From Ascidia mentula (Eukaryota > Chordata > Ascidiacea > Phlebobranchia > Ascidiidae), in assembly GCA_947561715.1 (NCBI GenBank), contig OX387197.1, forward strand, positions 13,079,001-13,143,000: DNA of 64,000 bases, read 5' to 3'. Positions 25,399-39,689 of this stretch are shown here, piece by piece. Both the position numbers and the translations under genes were made by a program. Each line of letters begins with the position of its first letter. Positions within the stretch are counted from its first letter, which is position 1. The notes below the pieces were generated by a model. The model was not told the DNA's origin. It saw only the letters and a list, made by a program, of their open reading frames with translations, and ran no database searches.

Positions 25399-28300
25399 GT
25401 ATAATAAAGCTTGTACTGAAAAAAAATATTTTTTATCGAAAAGTCATATACTGCAAAATGGACAAGTGCTGAAATCGCATAGTTACATACGTTGTGCAAC
25501 CGCAAACTCAGTAACGGAGTATCAGCGTTTTCCACTGTATAATAAAGCTTGTACTGAAAAAAAATATTTTTTATCGAAAAGTCATATACTGCAAAATGGA
25601 CAAGTGCTGAAATCTCATGGTTACATACGTTGTGCAACCGCAAAAGCAATACTGAAGTATCAGCGTTTTCCACTGTATAATAAAGCTTGTACTGAAAAAA
25701 AAAATTTTTTGTCGAAAAGTCATATACTGCAAAATGGACAAGTGCTGAAATCGCATAGTTACATACGTTGTGCAACAGCAAACTCAGTACTGGAGTATCA
25801 GCGTTTTCCACTGTATAATAAAGCTTGTAGTGAAAAAAAATATATTTTGTCGAAAAGTCATATACTGCAAAATGGACAAGTGCTGAAATCGCATAGTTAC
25901 ATACGTTGTGCAACCGCAAACGCAATACTGGAGTATCAGCGTTTTCCACTGTATAATAAAGCTTGTACTGAAAAAAAATATTTTTTATCGAAAAGTCATA
26001 TACTGCAAAATGGACAAGTGCTGAAATCGCATAGTTACATACGTTGTGCAACCGCAAACGCAATACTGGAGTATCAGCGTTTTCCACTGTATAATAAAGC
26101 TTGTACTGAAAAAAAATATTTTTTATCGAAAAGTTATATACTGCAAAATGGACAAGTGCTGAAAGCGCATAGTTACATACGTTGTGCAACCGCAAACGCA
26201 ATACTGGAGTATCAGCGTTTTCCACTGTATAATAAAGCTTGTACTGAAAAAAACATATTTTTTATCGAAAAGTCATATACTGCAAAATGGACAAGTGCTG
26301 AAATCGCATAGTTACATACGTTGTGCAACCGCAAACGCAATACTGGAGTATCAGCGTTTTCCACTGTATAATAAAGCTTGTACTGAAAAAAAATATTTTT
26401 TATCGAAAAGTCATATACTACAAAATGGACAAGTGCTGAAATCGCATAGTTACATACGTTGTGCAACCGCAAACGCAATACTGGAGTATCAGCGTTTTCC
26501 ACTGTATAATAAAGCTTGTACTGAAAAAAAATATTTTTTATCGAAAAGTTATATACTGCAAAATGGACAAGTGCTGAAAGCGCATAGTTACATACGTTGT
26601 GCAACCGCAAACGCAATACTGGAGTATCAGCGTTTTCCACTGTATAATAAAGCTTGTACTGAAAAAAAATATTTTTTATCGAAAAGTCATATACTGCAAA
26701 ATGGACAAGTGCTGAAATCGCATAGTTACATACGTTGTGCAACCGCAAACGCAACACTGGAGTATCAGCGTTTTCCACTGTATAATAAAGCTTGTACTGA
26801 AAAAAAATATTTTTTGTCGAAAAGTCGTATGCTGCAAAATGGACAAGTGCTGAAAGCGCATAGTTACATACGTTGTGCAACCGCAATCTCAATACTGGAG
26901 TATCAGCGTTTTCCACTGTATAATAAAGCTTGTACTGAAAAAAAAAATTTTTTGTCGATAAGTCATATACTGCAAAATGGACAAGTGCTGAAATCGCATA
27001 GTTACATACGTTGTGCAACCGCAAACTCAGTACTGGAGTATCAGCGTTTTCCACTGTATAATAAAGCTTGTAATTAAAAAAAATATTTTTTATCGAAAAG
27101 TCATATACTGCAAAATGGACAAGTGCTGAAATCGCATGGTTACATACGTTGTGCAACCGCAAACTCAGTACTGGAGTATCAGCGTTTTCCACTGTATAAT
27201 AAAGCTTGTACTAAAAAAAAATGTTTTTTATCGAAAAGTCATATACTGCAAAATGGACAAGTGCTGAAATCGCATAGTTACATACGTTGTGCAACCGCAA
27301 AAGCAATACTGCAGTGCCAGCGTTTTCCACTGTATAATAAAGCTTGTAATTAAAAAAAATATTTTTTATCGAAAAGTCATATACTGCAAAATGGACAAGT
27401 GCTGAAAGCGCATAGTTACATACGTTGTGCAACCGCAAACTCAGTACTGGAGTATCAGAGTTTTCCACTGTATAATAAAGCTTGTAATGAAAAAAAATAT
27501 TTTTTATCGAAAAGTCGTATACTGCAAAATGGACAAGTGCTGAAATCGCATAGTTACATACGTTGTGCAACCGCAAACTCAATACTGGAGTATCAGCGTT
27601 TTCCACTGTATAATAAAGCTTGTACTGAAAAAAAATATTTTTTGTCGAAAAGTCATATACTGCAAAATGGACAAGTGCTGAAATCGCATAGTTACATACG
27701 TTGTGCAACCGCAAACTCAGTACTGGAGTATCAGCGTTTTCCACTGTATAATAAAGCTTGTACTGAAAAAAAATATTTTTTATCGAAAAGTCATATGCTG
27801 CAAAATGGACAAGTGCTGAAATCGCATAGTTACATACGTTGTGCAACCGCAAACTCAATACTGGAGTATCAGCGTTTTCCACTGTATAATAAAGCTTGTA
27901 ATTAAAAAAAATATTTTTTATCGAAAAGTCATATACTGCAAAATGGACAAGTGCTGAAATCGCATAGTTACATACGTTGTGCAACCGCAAACTCAATACT
28001 GGAGTATCAGCGTTTTCCACTGTATAATAAAGCTTGTAATTAAAAAAAATATTTTTTATCGAAAAGTCATATACTGCAAAATGGACAAGTGCTGAAATCT
28101 CATGGTTACATACGTTGTGCAACCGCAAAAGCAATACTGAAGTATCAGCGTTTTCCACTGTATAATAAAGCTTGTACTGAAAAAAAAAATTTTTTGTCGA
28201 AAAGTCATATACTGCAAAATGGACAAGTGCTGAAATCGCATAGTTACATACGTTGTGCAACAGCAAACTCAGTACTGGAGTATCAGCGTTTTCCACTGTA

Positions 28301-31300
28301 TAATAAAGCTTGTAGTGAAAAAAAATATTTTTTGTCGAAAAGTCATATACTGCAAAATGGACAAGTGCTGAAATCGCATAGTTACATACGTTGTGCAAAA
28401 AAATATTTTTTATCGAAAAGTCATATACTGCAAAATGGACAAGTGCTGAAATCGCATAGTTACATACGTTGTGCAACCGCAAACGCAATACTGGAGTATC
28501 AGCGTTTTCCACTGTATAATAAAGCTTGTACTGAAAAAAAATATTTTTTATCGAAAAGTTATATACTGCAAAATGGACAAGTGCTGAAAGCGCATAGTTA
28601 CATACGTTGTGCAACCGCAAACGCAATACTGGAGTATCAGCGTTTTCCACTGTATAGTAAAGCTTGTACTGAAAAAAACATATTTTTTATCGAAAAGTCA
28701 TATACTGCAAAATGGACAAGTGCTGAAATCGCATAGTTACATACGTTGTGCAAACGCAATACTGGAGTATCAGCGTTTTCCACTGTATAATAAAGCTTGT
28801 ACTGAAAAAAAATATTTTTTATCGAAAAGTCATATACTGCAAAATGGACAAGTGCTGAAATCGCATAGTTACATACGTTGTGCAACCGCAAAGGCAATAC
28901 TGGAGTATCAGCGTTTTCCACTGTATAATAAAGCTTGTACTGAAAAAAAATATTTTTTATCGAAAAGTTATATACTGCAAAATGGACAAGTGCTGAAAGC
29001 GCATAGTTACATACGTTGTGCAACCGCAAACGCAATACTGGAGTATCAGCGTTTTCCACTGTATAATAAAGCTTGTACTGAAAAAAAATATTTTTTATCG
29101 AAAAGTCATATACTGCAAAATGGACAAGTGCTGAAATCGCATAGTTACATACGTTGTGCAACCGCAAACGCAACACTGGAGTATCAGCGTTTTCCACTGT
29201 ATAATAAAGCTTGTACTGAAAAAAAATATTTTTTGTCGAAAAGTCGTATGCTGCAAAATGGACAAGTGCTGAAAGCGCATAGTTACATACGTTGTGCAAC
29301 CGCAATCTCAATACTGGAGTATCAGCGTTTTCCACTGTATAATAAAGCTTGTACTGAAAAAAAAAATTTTTTGTCGATAAGTCATATACTGCAAAATGGA
29401 CAAGTGCTGAAATCGCATAGTTACATACGTTGTGCAACCGCAAACTCAGTACTGGAGTATCAGCGTTTTCCACTGTATAATAAAGCTTGTAATTAAAAAA
29501 AATATTTTTTATCCAAAAGTCATATACTGCAAAATGGACAAGTGCTGAAATCGCATGGTTACATACGTTGTGCAACCGCAAACTCAGTACTGGAGTATCA
29601 GCGTTTTCCACTGTATAATAAAGCTTGTACTGAAAAAAAATATTTTTTATCGAAAAGTCATATACTGCAAAATGGACAAGTGCTGAAATCGCATAGTTAC
29701 ATACGTTGTGCAACCGCAAAAGCAATACTGCAGTGCCAGCGTTTTCCACTGTATAATAAAGCTTGTAATTAAAAAAAATATTTTTTATCGAAAAGTCATA
29801 TACTGCAAAATGGACAAGTGCTGAAAGCGCATAGTTACATACGTTGTGCAACCGCAAACTCAGTACTGGAGTATCAGAGTTTTCCACTGTATAATAAAGC
29901 TTGTAATGAAAAAAAATATTTTTTATCGAAAAGTCGTATACTGCAAAATGGACAAGTGCTGAAATCGCATAGTTACATACGTTGTGCAACCGCAAACTCA
30001 ATACTGGAGTATCAGCGTTTTCCACTGTATAATAAAGCTTGTACTGAAAAAAAATATTTTTTGTCGAAAAGTCATATACTGCAAAATGGACAAGTGCTGA
30101 AATCGCATAGTTACATACGTTGTGCAACCGCAAACTCAGTACTGGAGTATCAGCGTTTTCCACTGTATAATAAAGCTTGTACTGAAAAAAAATATTTTTT
30201 ATCGAAAAGTCATATGCTGCAAAATGGACAAGTGCTGAAATCGCATAGTTACATACGTTGTGCAACCGCAAACTCAATACTGGAGTATCAGCGTTTTCCA
30301 CTGTATAATAAAGCTTGTAATTAAAAAAAATATTTTTTATCGAAAAGTCATATACTGCAAAATGGACAAGTGCTGAAATCGCATGGTTACATACGTTGTG
30401 CAACCGCAAACTCAGTACTGGAGTATCAGCGTTTTCCACTGTATAATAAAGCTTGTAATGAAAAAAAATATTTTTTATCGAAAAGTCATATACTGCAAAA
30501 TGGACAAGTGCTGAAATCGCATAGTTACATACGTTGTGCAACCGCAAACACAATACTGGAGTATCAGCGTTTTCCACTGTATAATAAAGCTTGTACTGAA
30601 AAAAAATATTTTTTATCGAAAAGTCGTATGCTGCAAAATGGACAAGTGCTGAAATCTCATGGTTACATACGTTGTGCAACCGCAAACTCAGTACTGGAGT
30701 ATCTGCGTTTTCCACTGTATAATAAAGCTTGTACTGAAAAAAAATATTTTTTATCGAAAAGTTATATACTGCAAAATGGACAAGTGCTGAAAGCGCATAG
30801 TTACATACGTTGTGCAACCGCAAACGCAATACTGGAGTATCAGCGTTTTCCACTGTATAATAAAGCTTGTACTGAAAAAAAATATTTTTTATCGAAAAGT
30901 CGTATACTGCAAAATGGACAAGTGCTGAAAGCGCATAGTTACATACGTTGTGCAACCGCAAACGCAATACTGGAGTATCAGCGTTTTCCACTGTATAATA
31001 AAGCTTGTACTGAAAAAAAATATTTTTTATCGAAAAGTCCTATACTGCAAAATGGACAAGTGCTGAAATCGCATAGTTACATACGTTGTGCAACCGCAAA
31101 CGCAATACTGGAGTATCAGCGTTTTCCACTGTATAATAAAGCTTGTACTGAAAAAAAATATTTTTTATCGAAAAGTCATATACTGCAAAATGGACAAGTG
31201 CTGAAATCGCATAGTTACATACGTTGTGCAACCGCAAACGCAATACTGGAGTATCAGCGTTTTCCACTGTATAATAAAGCTTGTACTGAAAAAAAATATT

Positions 31301-34300
31301 TTTTATCGAAAAGTTATATACTGCAAAATGGACAAGTGCTGAAAGCGCATAGTTACATACGTTGTGCAACCGCAAACGCAATACTGGAGTATCAGCGTTT
31401 TCCACTGTATAATAAAGCTTGTACTGAAAAAAAATATTTTTTATCGAAAAGTCATATACTGCAAAATGGACAAGTGCTGAAATCGCATAGTTACATACGT
31501 TGTGCAACCGCAAACGCAATACTGGAGTATCAGCGTTTTCCACTGTATAATAAAGCTTGTACTGAAAAAAAATATTTTTTATCGAAAAGTCGTATGCTGC
31601 AAAATGGACAAGTGCTGAAATCTCATGGTTACATACGTTGTGCAACCGCAAACTCAGTACTGGAGTATCAGCGTTTTCCACTGTATAATAAAGCTTGTAC
31701 TGAAAAAAAATATTTTTTATCGAAAAGTTATGTACTGCAAAATGGACAAGTGCTGAAAGCGCATAGTTACATACATTGTGCAACAGCAAACTCAATACTG
31801 GAGTATCAGCGTTTTCCACTGTATAATAAAGCTTGTACTGAAAAAAAATATTTTTTATCGAAAAGTCATATACTGCAAAATGGACAAGTGCTGAAAGAGC
31901 ATAGTTACATACGTTGTGCAACCGCAAACTCAATACTGGAGTATCAGCGTTTTCCACTGTATAATAAAGCTTGTACTGAAAAAAAATATTTTTTATCGAA
32001 AAGTCATGTACTGCAAAATGGACAAGTGCTGAAAACGCATAGTTACATACGTTGTGCAACCGCAAACTTAGTACTGGAGTATCAGCGTTTTCCACTGTAT
32101 AATAAAGCTTGTACTGAAAAAAAATATTTTTTATCGAAAAGTCATATACTGCAAAATGGACAAGTGCTGAAAGCGCATAGTTACATACGTTGTGCAGCCG
32201 CAAACGCAATACTGAAGTATCAGCGTTTTCCACTGTATAATAAAGCTTGTACTGAAAAAAAATATTTTTTATCGAAAAGTCATATACTGCAAAATGGACA
32301 AGTGCTGAAATCTCATGGTTACATACGTTGTGCAACCGCAAAAGCAATACTGAAGTATCAGCGTTTTCCACTGTATAATAAAGCTTGTAGTGAAAAAAAA
32401 TATTTTTTGTCGAAAAGTCATATACTGCAAAATGGACAAGTGCTGAAAGCGCGTAGTTACATACGTTGTACAACCGCAAACTCAGTACTGGAGTATCAGC
32501 GTTTTCCACAGTATAATAAAGCTTGTACTGAAAAAAAAATATGTTTTATCGAAAAGTCATATACTGCAAAATGGACAAGTGCTGAAATCGCATAGTTACA
32601 TACGTTGTGCAACCGCAAACTCAGTACTGGAGTATCAGCGTTTTCCACTGTATAATAAAGCTTGTACTGAAAAAAAAAATTTTTATCGAAAAGTCATATA
32701 CTGCAAAATGGACAAGTGCTGAAAGCGCATAGTTACATACGTTGTGCAACCGCAAACTCAGTACTGGAGTATCAGCGTTTTCCACTGTATAATAAAGCTT
32801 GTAATTAAAAAAAATATTTTTTATCGAAAAGTCATATACTGCAAAATGGACAAGTGCTGAAAGCGCATATAGTTACATACGTTGTGCAACCGCAAACTCA
32901 GTACTGGAGTATCAGAATTTTCCACTGTATAATAAAGCTTGTAATGAAAAAAAATATTTTTTATCGAAAAGTCGTATACTGCAAAATGGACAAGTGCTGA
33001 AATCGCATGGTTACATACGTTGTGCAACCGCAAACTCAGTAACGGAGTATCAGCGTTTTCCACTGTATAATAAAGCTTGTACTGAAAAAAAATATTTTTT
33101 ATCGAAAAGTCATATACTGCAAAATGGACAAGTGCTGAAATCGCATAGTTACATACGTTGTGCAACCGCAAAAGCAATACTGCAGTGCCAGCGTTTTCCA
33201 CTGTATAATAAAGCTTGTAGTGAAAAAATATATTTTTTGTCGTAAAGTCATATACTGCAAAATGGACAAGTGCTGAAAGCGCATAGTTACATACGTTGTG
33301 CAACCGCAAACTCAGTACTGGAGTATCAGCGTTTTCCACTGTATAATAAAGCTTGTAATAAAAAAAAATATTTTTTATCGAAAAGTCATATACTGCAAAA
33401 TGGACAAGTGCTGAAATCGCATAGTTACATACGTTGTGCAACCGCAAAAGCAATACTGCAGTGCCAGGGTTTTCCACTGTATAATAAAGCTTGTAGTGAA
33501 AAAAAATATTTTTTGTCGAAAAGTCATATACTGCAAAATGGACATGTGCTGAAAGCGCATAGTTACATACGTTGTGCAACCGCAAACTCAGTACTGGAGT
33601 ATCAGCGTTTTCCACTGTATAATAAAGCTTGTACTGAAAATAAAATATGTTTTATCGAAAAGTCATATACTGCAATACGGACAAGTGCTGAAATCGCATA
33701 GTTACATACGTTGTGCAACCGCAAACTCAGTACTGGAGTATCAGCGTTTTCCACTGTATAATAAAGCTTGTACTGAAAAAAAATATTTTTTATCGAAAAG
33801 TCATATACTGCAAAATGGACAAGTGCTGAAAGCGCATAGTTACATACGTTGTGCAACCGCAAACTCAGTACTGGGGTATCAGCGTTTTCCACTGTATAAT
33901 AAAGCTTGTAATAAAAAAAAATATTTTTTATCGAAAAGTCATATACTGCAAAATGGACAAGTGCTGAAATCGCATAGTTACATACGTTGTGCAACCGCAA
34001 ACTCAGTACTGGAGTATCAGCGTTTTCCACTGTATAATAAAGCTTGTACTGAAAAAAAATATTTTTTATCGAAAAGTCATATACTGCAAAATGGACAAGT
34101 GCTGAAATCGCATAGTTACATACGTTGTGCAACCGCAAACTCAATACTGGAGTATCAGCGTTTTCCACTGTATAATAAAGCTTGTACTGAAAAAAAATAT
34201 TTTTTATCGAAAAGTCGTATGCTGCAAAATGGACAAGTGCTGAAATCTCATGGTTACATACGTTGTGCAACCGCAAACTCAGTACTGGAGTATCAGCGTT

Positions 34301-37300
34301 TTCCACAGTATAATAAAGCTTGTACTGAAAAAAAATATTTTTTATCGAAAAGTTATATACTGCAAAATGGACAAGTGCTGAAAGCGCATAGTTACATACG
34401 TTGTGCAACCGCAAACGCAATACTGGAGTATCAGCGTTTTCCACTGTATAATAAAGCTTGTACTGAAAAAAAATATTTTTTATCGAAAAGTCATATACTG
34501 CAAAATGGACAAGTGCTGAAATCGCATAGTTACATACGTTGTGCAACCGCAAACGCAATACTGGAGTATCAGCGTTTTCCACTGTATAATAAAGCTTGTA
34601 CTGAAAAAAAATATTTTTTATCGAAAATTCATAAACTGCAAAATGGACAAGTGCTGAAATCGCATAGTTACATACGTTGTGCAACCGCAAACGCAATACT
34701 GGAGTATCAGCGTTTTCCACTGTATAATAAAGCTTGTACTGAAAAAAAATATTTTTTATCGAAAAGTTATATACTGCAAAATGGACAAGTGCTGAAAGCG
34801 CATAGTTACATACGTTGTGCAACCGCAAACGCAATACTGGAGTATCAGCGTTTTCCACTGTATAATAAAGCTTGTACTGAAAAAAAATATTTTTTGTCGA
34901 AAAGTCGTATGCTGCAAAATGGACAAGTGCTGAAATCGCATAGTTACATACGTTGTGCAACCGCAAACTCAGTACTGGAGTATCAGCGTTTTCCACTGTA
35001 TAATAAAGTTTGTACTGAAAAAAAATATTTTTTATCGAAAAGTCATATACTGCAAAATGGACAAGTGCTGAAAGCGCATAGTTACATACGTTGTGCAACC
35101 GCAAACTCAGTACTGGGGTATCAGCGTTTTCCACTGTATAATAAAGCTTGTAATAAAAAAAAATATTTTTTATCGAAAAGTCATATACTGCAAAATGGAC
35201 AAGTGCTGAAATCGCATAGTTACATACATTGTGCAACCGCAAACTCAATACTGGAGTATCAGCGTTTTACACTGTATAATAAAGCTTGTACTGAAAAAAA
35301 ATATTTTTTATCGAAAAGTCATATACTGCAAAATGGACAAGTGCTGAAAGCGCATAGTTACATACGTTGTGCAACCGCAATCTCAATACTGGAGTATCAG
35401 CGTTTTCCACTGTATAATAAAGCTTGTACTGAAAAAAAATATTTTTTATCGAAAAGTCATATACTGCAAAATGGACAAGTGCTGAAATCGCATAGTTACA
35501 TACGTTGTGCAACCGCAAAAGCAATACTGCAGTGCCAGCGTTTTCCACTGTATAATAAAGCTTGTAGTGAAAAAAAATATTTTTTGTCGAAAAGTCATAT
35601 ACTGCAAAATGGACAAGTGCTGAAATCGCATGGTTACATACGTTGTGCAACCGCAAACTCAGTACTGGAGTATCAGCGTTTTCCACTGTATAATAAAGCT
35701 TGTACTGAAAAAAAATATTTTTTATCGAAAAGTCATATACTGCAAAATGGACAAGTGCTGAAATCGCATAGTTACATACGTTGTGCAACCGCAAAAGCAA
35801 TACTGCAGTGCCAGCGTTTTCCACTGTATAATAAAGCTTGTAATTAAAAAAAATATTTTTTATCGAAAAGTCATATACTGCAAAATGGACAAGTGCTGAA
35901 AGCGCATAGTTACATACTTTGTGCAACCGCAAACTCAGTACTGGAGTATCAGAGTTTTCCACTGTATAATAAAGCTTGTAATGAAAAAAAATATTTTTTA
36001 TCGAAAAGTCGTATACTGCAAAATGGACAAGTGCTGAAATCGCATAGTTACATACGTTGTGCAACCGCAAACTCAATACTGGAGTATCAGCGTTTTCCAC
36101 TGTATAATAAAGCTTGTACTGAAAAAAAATATTTTTTGTCGAAAAGTCATATACTGCAAAATGGACAAGTGCTGAAATCGCATAGTTACATACGTTGTGC
36201 AACCGCAAACTCAGTACTGGAGTATCAGCGTTTTCCACTGTATAATAAAGCTTGTACTGAAAAAAAATATTTTTTATCGAAAAGTCATATGCTGCAAAAT
36301 GGACAAGTGCTGAAATCGCATAGTTACATACGTTGTGCAACCGCAAACTCAATACTGGAGTATCAGCGTTTTCCACTGTATAATAAAGCTTGTAATTAAA
36401 AAAAATATTTTTTATCGAAAAGTCATATACTGCAAAATGGACAAGTGCTGAAATCGCATGGTTACATACGTTGTGCAACCGCAAACTCAGTACTGGAGTA
36501 TCAGCGTTTTCCACTGTATAATAAAGCTTGTAATGAAAAAAAATATTTTTTATCGAAAAGTCATATACTGCAAAATGGACAAGTGCTGAAATCGCATAGT
36601 TACATACGTTGTGCAACCGCAAACTCAGTACTGGAGTATCAGCGTTTTCCACTGTATAATAAAGCTTGTACTGAAAAAAAATATTTTTTATCGAAAAGTC
36701 ATATACTGCAAAATGGACAAGTGCTGAAATCGCATAGTTACATACGTTGTGCAACCGCAAACACAATACTGGAGTATCAGCGTTTTCCACTGTATAATAA
36801 AGCTTGTACTGAAAAAAAATATTTTTTATCGAAAAGTCGTATGCTGCAAAATGGACAAGTGCTGAAATCTCATGGTTACATACGTTGTGCAACCGCAAAC
36901 TCAGTACTGGAGTATCAGCGTTTTCCACTGTATAATAAAGCTTGTACTGAAAAAATATATTTTTTATCGAAAAGTCATATACTGCAAAATGGACAAGTGC
37001 TGAAATCGCATAGTTACATACGTTGTGCAACCGCAAACGCAATACTGGAGTATCAGCGTTTTCCACTGTATAATAAAGCTTGTACTGAAAAAAAATATTT
37101 TTTATCGAAAAGTCGTATGCTGCAAAATGGACAAGTGCTGAAATCTCATGGTTACATACGTTGTGCAACCGCAAACTCAGTACTGGAGTATCAGCGTTTT
37201 CCACTGTATAATAAAGCTTGTACTGAAAAAAAATATTTTTTATCGAAAAGTTATGTACTGCAAAATGGACAAGTGCTGAAAGCGCATAGTTACATACATT

Positions 37301-39689
37301 GTGCAACAGCAAACTCAATACTGGAGTATCAGCGTTTTCCACTGTATAATAAAGCTTGTACTGAAAAAAAATATTTTTTATCGAAAAGTCATATACTGCA
37401 AAATGGACAAGTGCTGAAAGAGCATAGTTACATACGTTGTGCAACCGCAAACTCAATACTGGTGTATCAGCGTTTTCCACTGTATAATAAAGCTTGTACT
37501 GAAAAAAAATATTTTTTATCGAAAAGTCATGTACTGCAAAATGGACAAGTGCTGAAATCGCATAGTTACATACGTTGTGCAACCGCAAACTTAGTACTGG
37601 AGTATCAGCGTTTTCCACTGTATAATAAAGCTTGTACTGAAAAAAAATATTTTTTATCGAAAAGTCATATACTGCAAAATGGACAAGTGCTGAAAGCGCA
37701 TAGTTACATACGTTGTGCAGCCGCAAACGCAATACTGAAGTATCAGCGTTTTCCACTGTATAATAAAGCTTGTACTGAAAAAAAATATTTTTTATCGAAA
37801 AGTCATATACTGCAAAATGGACAAGTGCTGAAATCTCATGGTTACATACGTTGTGCAACCGCAAAAGCAATACTGAAGTATCAGCGTTTTCCACTGTATA
37901 ATAAAGCTTGTACTGAAAAAAAAAATTTTTTGTCGAAAAGTCATATATTGCAAAATGGACAAGTGCTGAAATCGCATAGTTACATACGTTGTGCAACAGC
38001 AAACTCAGTACTGGAGTATCAGCGTTTTCCACTGTATAATAAAGCTTGTAATGAAAAAAAATATTTTTTGTCGAAAAGTCATATACTGCAAAATGGACAA
38101 GTGCTGAAAGCGCGTAGTTACATACGTTGTACAACCGCAAACTCAGTACTGGAGTATCAGCGTTTTCCACTGTATAATAAAGCTTGTACTGAAAAAAAAA
38201 TATGTTTTATCGAAAAGTCATATACTGCAAAATGGACAAGTGCTGAAATCGCATAGTTACATACGTTGTGCAACCGCAAACTCAGTACTGGAGTATCAGC
38301 GTTTTCCACTGTATAATAAAGCTTGTAATGAAAAAAAATATTTTTTATCGAAAAGTCGTATACTGCAAAATGGACAAGTGCTGAAATCGCATGGTTACAT
38401 ACGTTGTGCAACCGCAAAAGCAATACTGCAGTGCCAGCGTTTTCCACTGTATAACAAAGCTTGTAGTGAAAAAAAAATTTTTTGTCGAAAAGTCATATAC
38501 TGCAAAATGGACAAGTGCTGAAAGCGCATAGTTACATACGTTGTGCAACCGCAAACTCAGTACTGGAGTATCAGCGTTTTCCACTGTATAATAAAGCTTG
38601 TAATGAAAAAAAATATTTTTTATCGAAAAGTCATATACTGCAAAATGGACAAGTGCTGAAATCGCATAGTTACATACGTTGTGCAACCGCAAAAGCAATA
38701 CTGCAGTGCCAGCGTTTTCCACTGTATAACAAAGCTTGTAGTGAAAAAAAAATTTTTTGTCGAAAAGTCATATACTGCAAAATGGACAAGTGCTGAAAGC
38801 GCATAGTTACATACGTTGTGCAACCGCAAACTCAGTACTGGAGTATCAGCGTTTTCCACTGTATAATAAAGCTTGTAATAAAAAAAAATATTTTTTATCG
38901 AAAAGCCATATACTGCAAAATGGACAAGTGCTGAAATCGCATAGTTACATACGTTGTGCAACCGCAAAAGCAATACTGCAGTGCCAGGGTTTTCCACTGT
39001 ATAATAAAGCTTGTAGTGAAAAAAAATATTTTTTGTCGAAAAGTCATATACTGCAAAATGGACAAGTGCTGAAAGCGCATAGTTACATACGTTGTGCAAC
39101 CGCAAACTCAGTACTGGAGTATCAGCGTTTTCCACTGTATAATAAAGCTTGTACTGAAAAAAAAATATGTTTTATCGAAAAGTCATATACTGCAAAACGG
39201 ACAAGTGCTGAAATCGCATAGTTACATACGTTGTGCAACCGCAAACTCAGTACTGGAGTATCAGCGTTTTCCACTGTATAATAAAGCTTGTAATAAAAAA
39301 AAATATTTTTTATCGAAAAGTCATATACTGCAAAATGGACAAGTGCTGAAATCGCATAGTTACATACGTTGTGCAACCGCAAACTCAGTACTGGAGTATC
39401 AGCGTTTTCCACTGTATAATAAAGCTTGTACTGAAAAAAAATATTTTTTATCGAAAAGTCATATACTGCAAAATGGACAAGTGCTGAAATCGCATAGTTA
39501 CATACGTTGTGCAACCGCAAACTCAATACTGGAGTATCAGCGTTTTCCACTGTATAATAAAGCTTGTACTGAAAAAAAATATTTTTTATCGAAAAGTCGT
39601 ATGCTGCAAAATGGACAAGTGCTGAAATCTCATGGTTACATACGTTGTGCAACCGCAAACTCAGTACTGGAGTATCAGCGTTTTCCACA
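25399..39689. repeat. 14,291-bp tandem duplication, copy B
   Basis: This is the second copy, directly adjoining the first. Similarity to copy A runs on to 39735 and ends at a C/T difference (25445 C, 39736 T). Thus 46 bp (11108-11153, 25399-25444, 39690-39735) are shared at all three seams. That is what one unequal exchange between homologous monomers in the same phase would leave. I saw no difference between copies in the stretches compared. The event is therefore very young, or it is a duplication made by the assembler. Confidence 0.92.
28335..28412 (-). repeat. Truncated 78-bp satellite monomer (second copy)
   Basis: This is the same 60-bp deletion and junction (TGTGCAAAAAAATATT) as at 14044-14121, exactly 14,291 bp downstream. 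It serves as a private marker for the long tandem duplication. Confidence 0.85.
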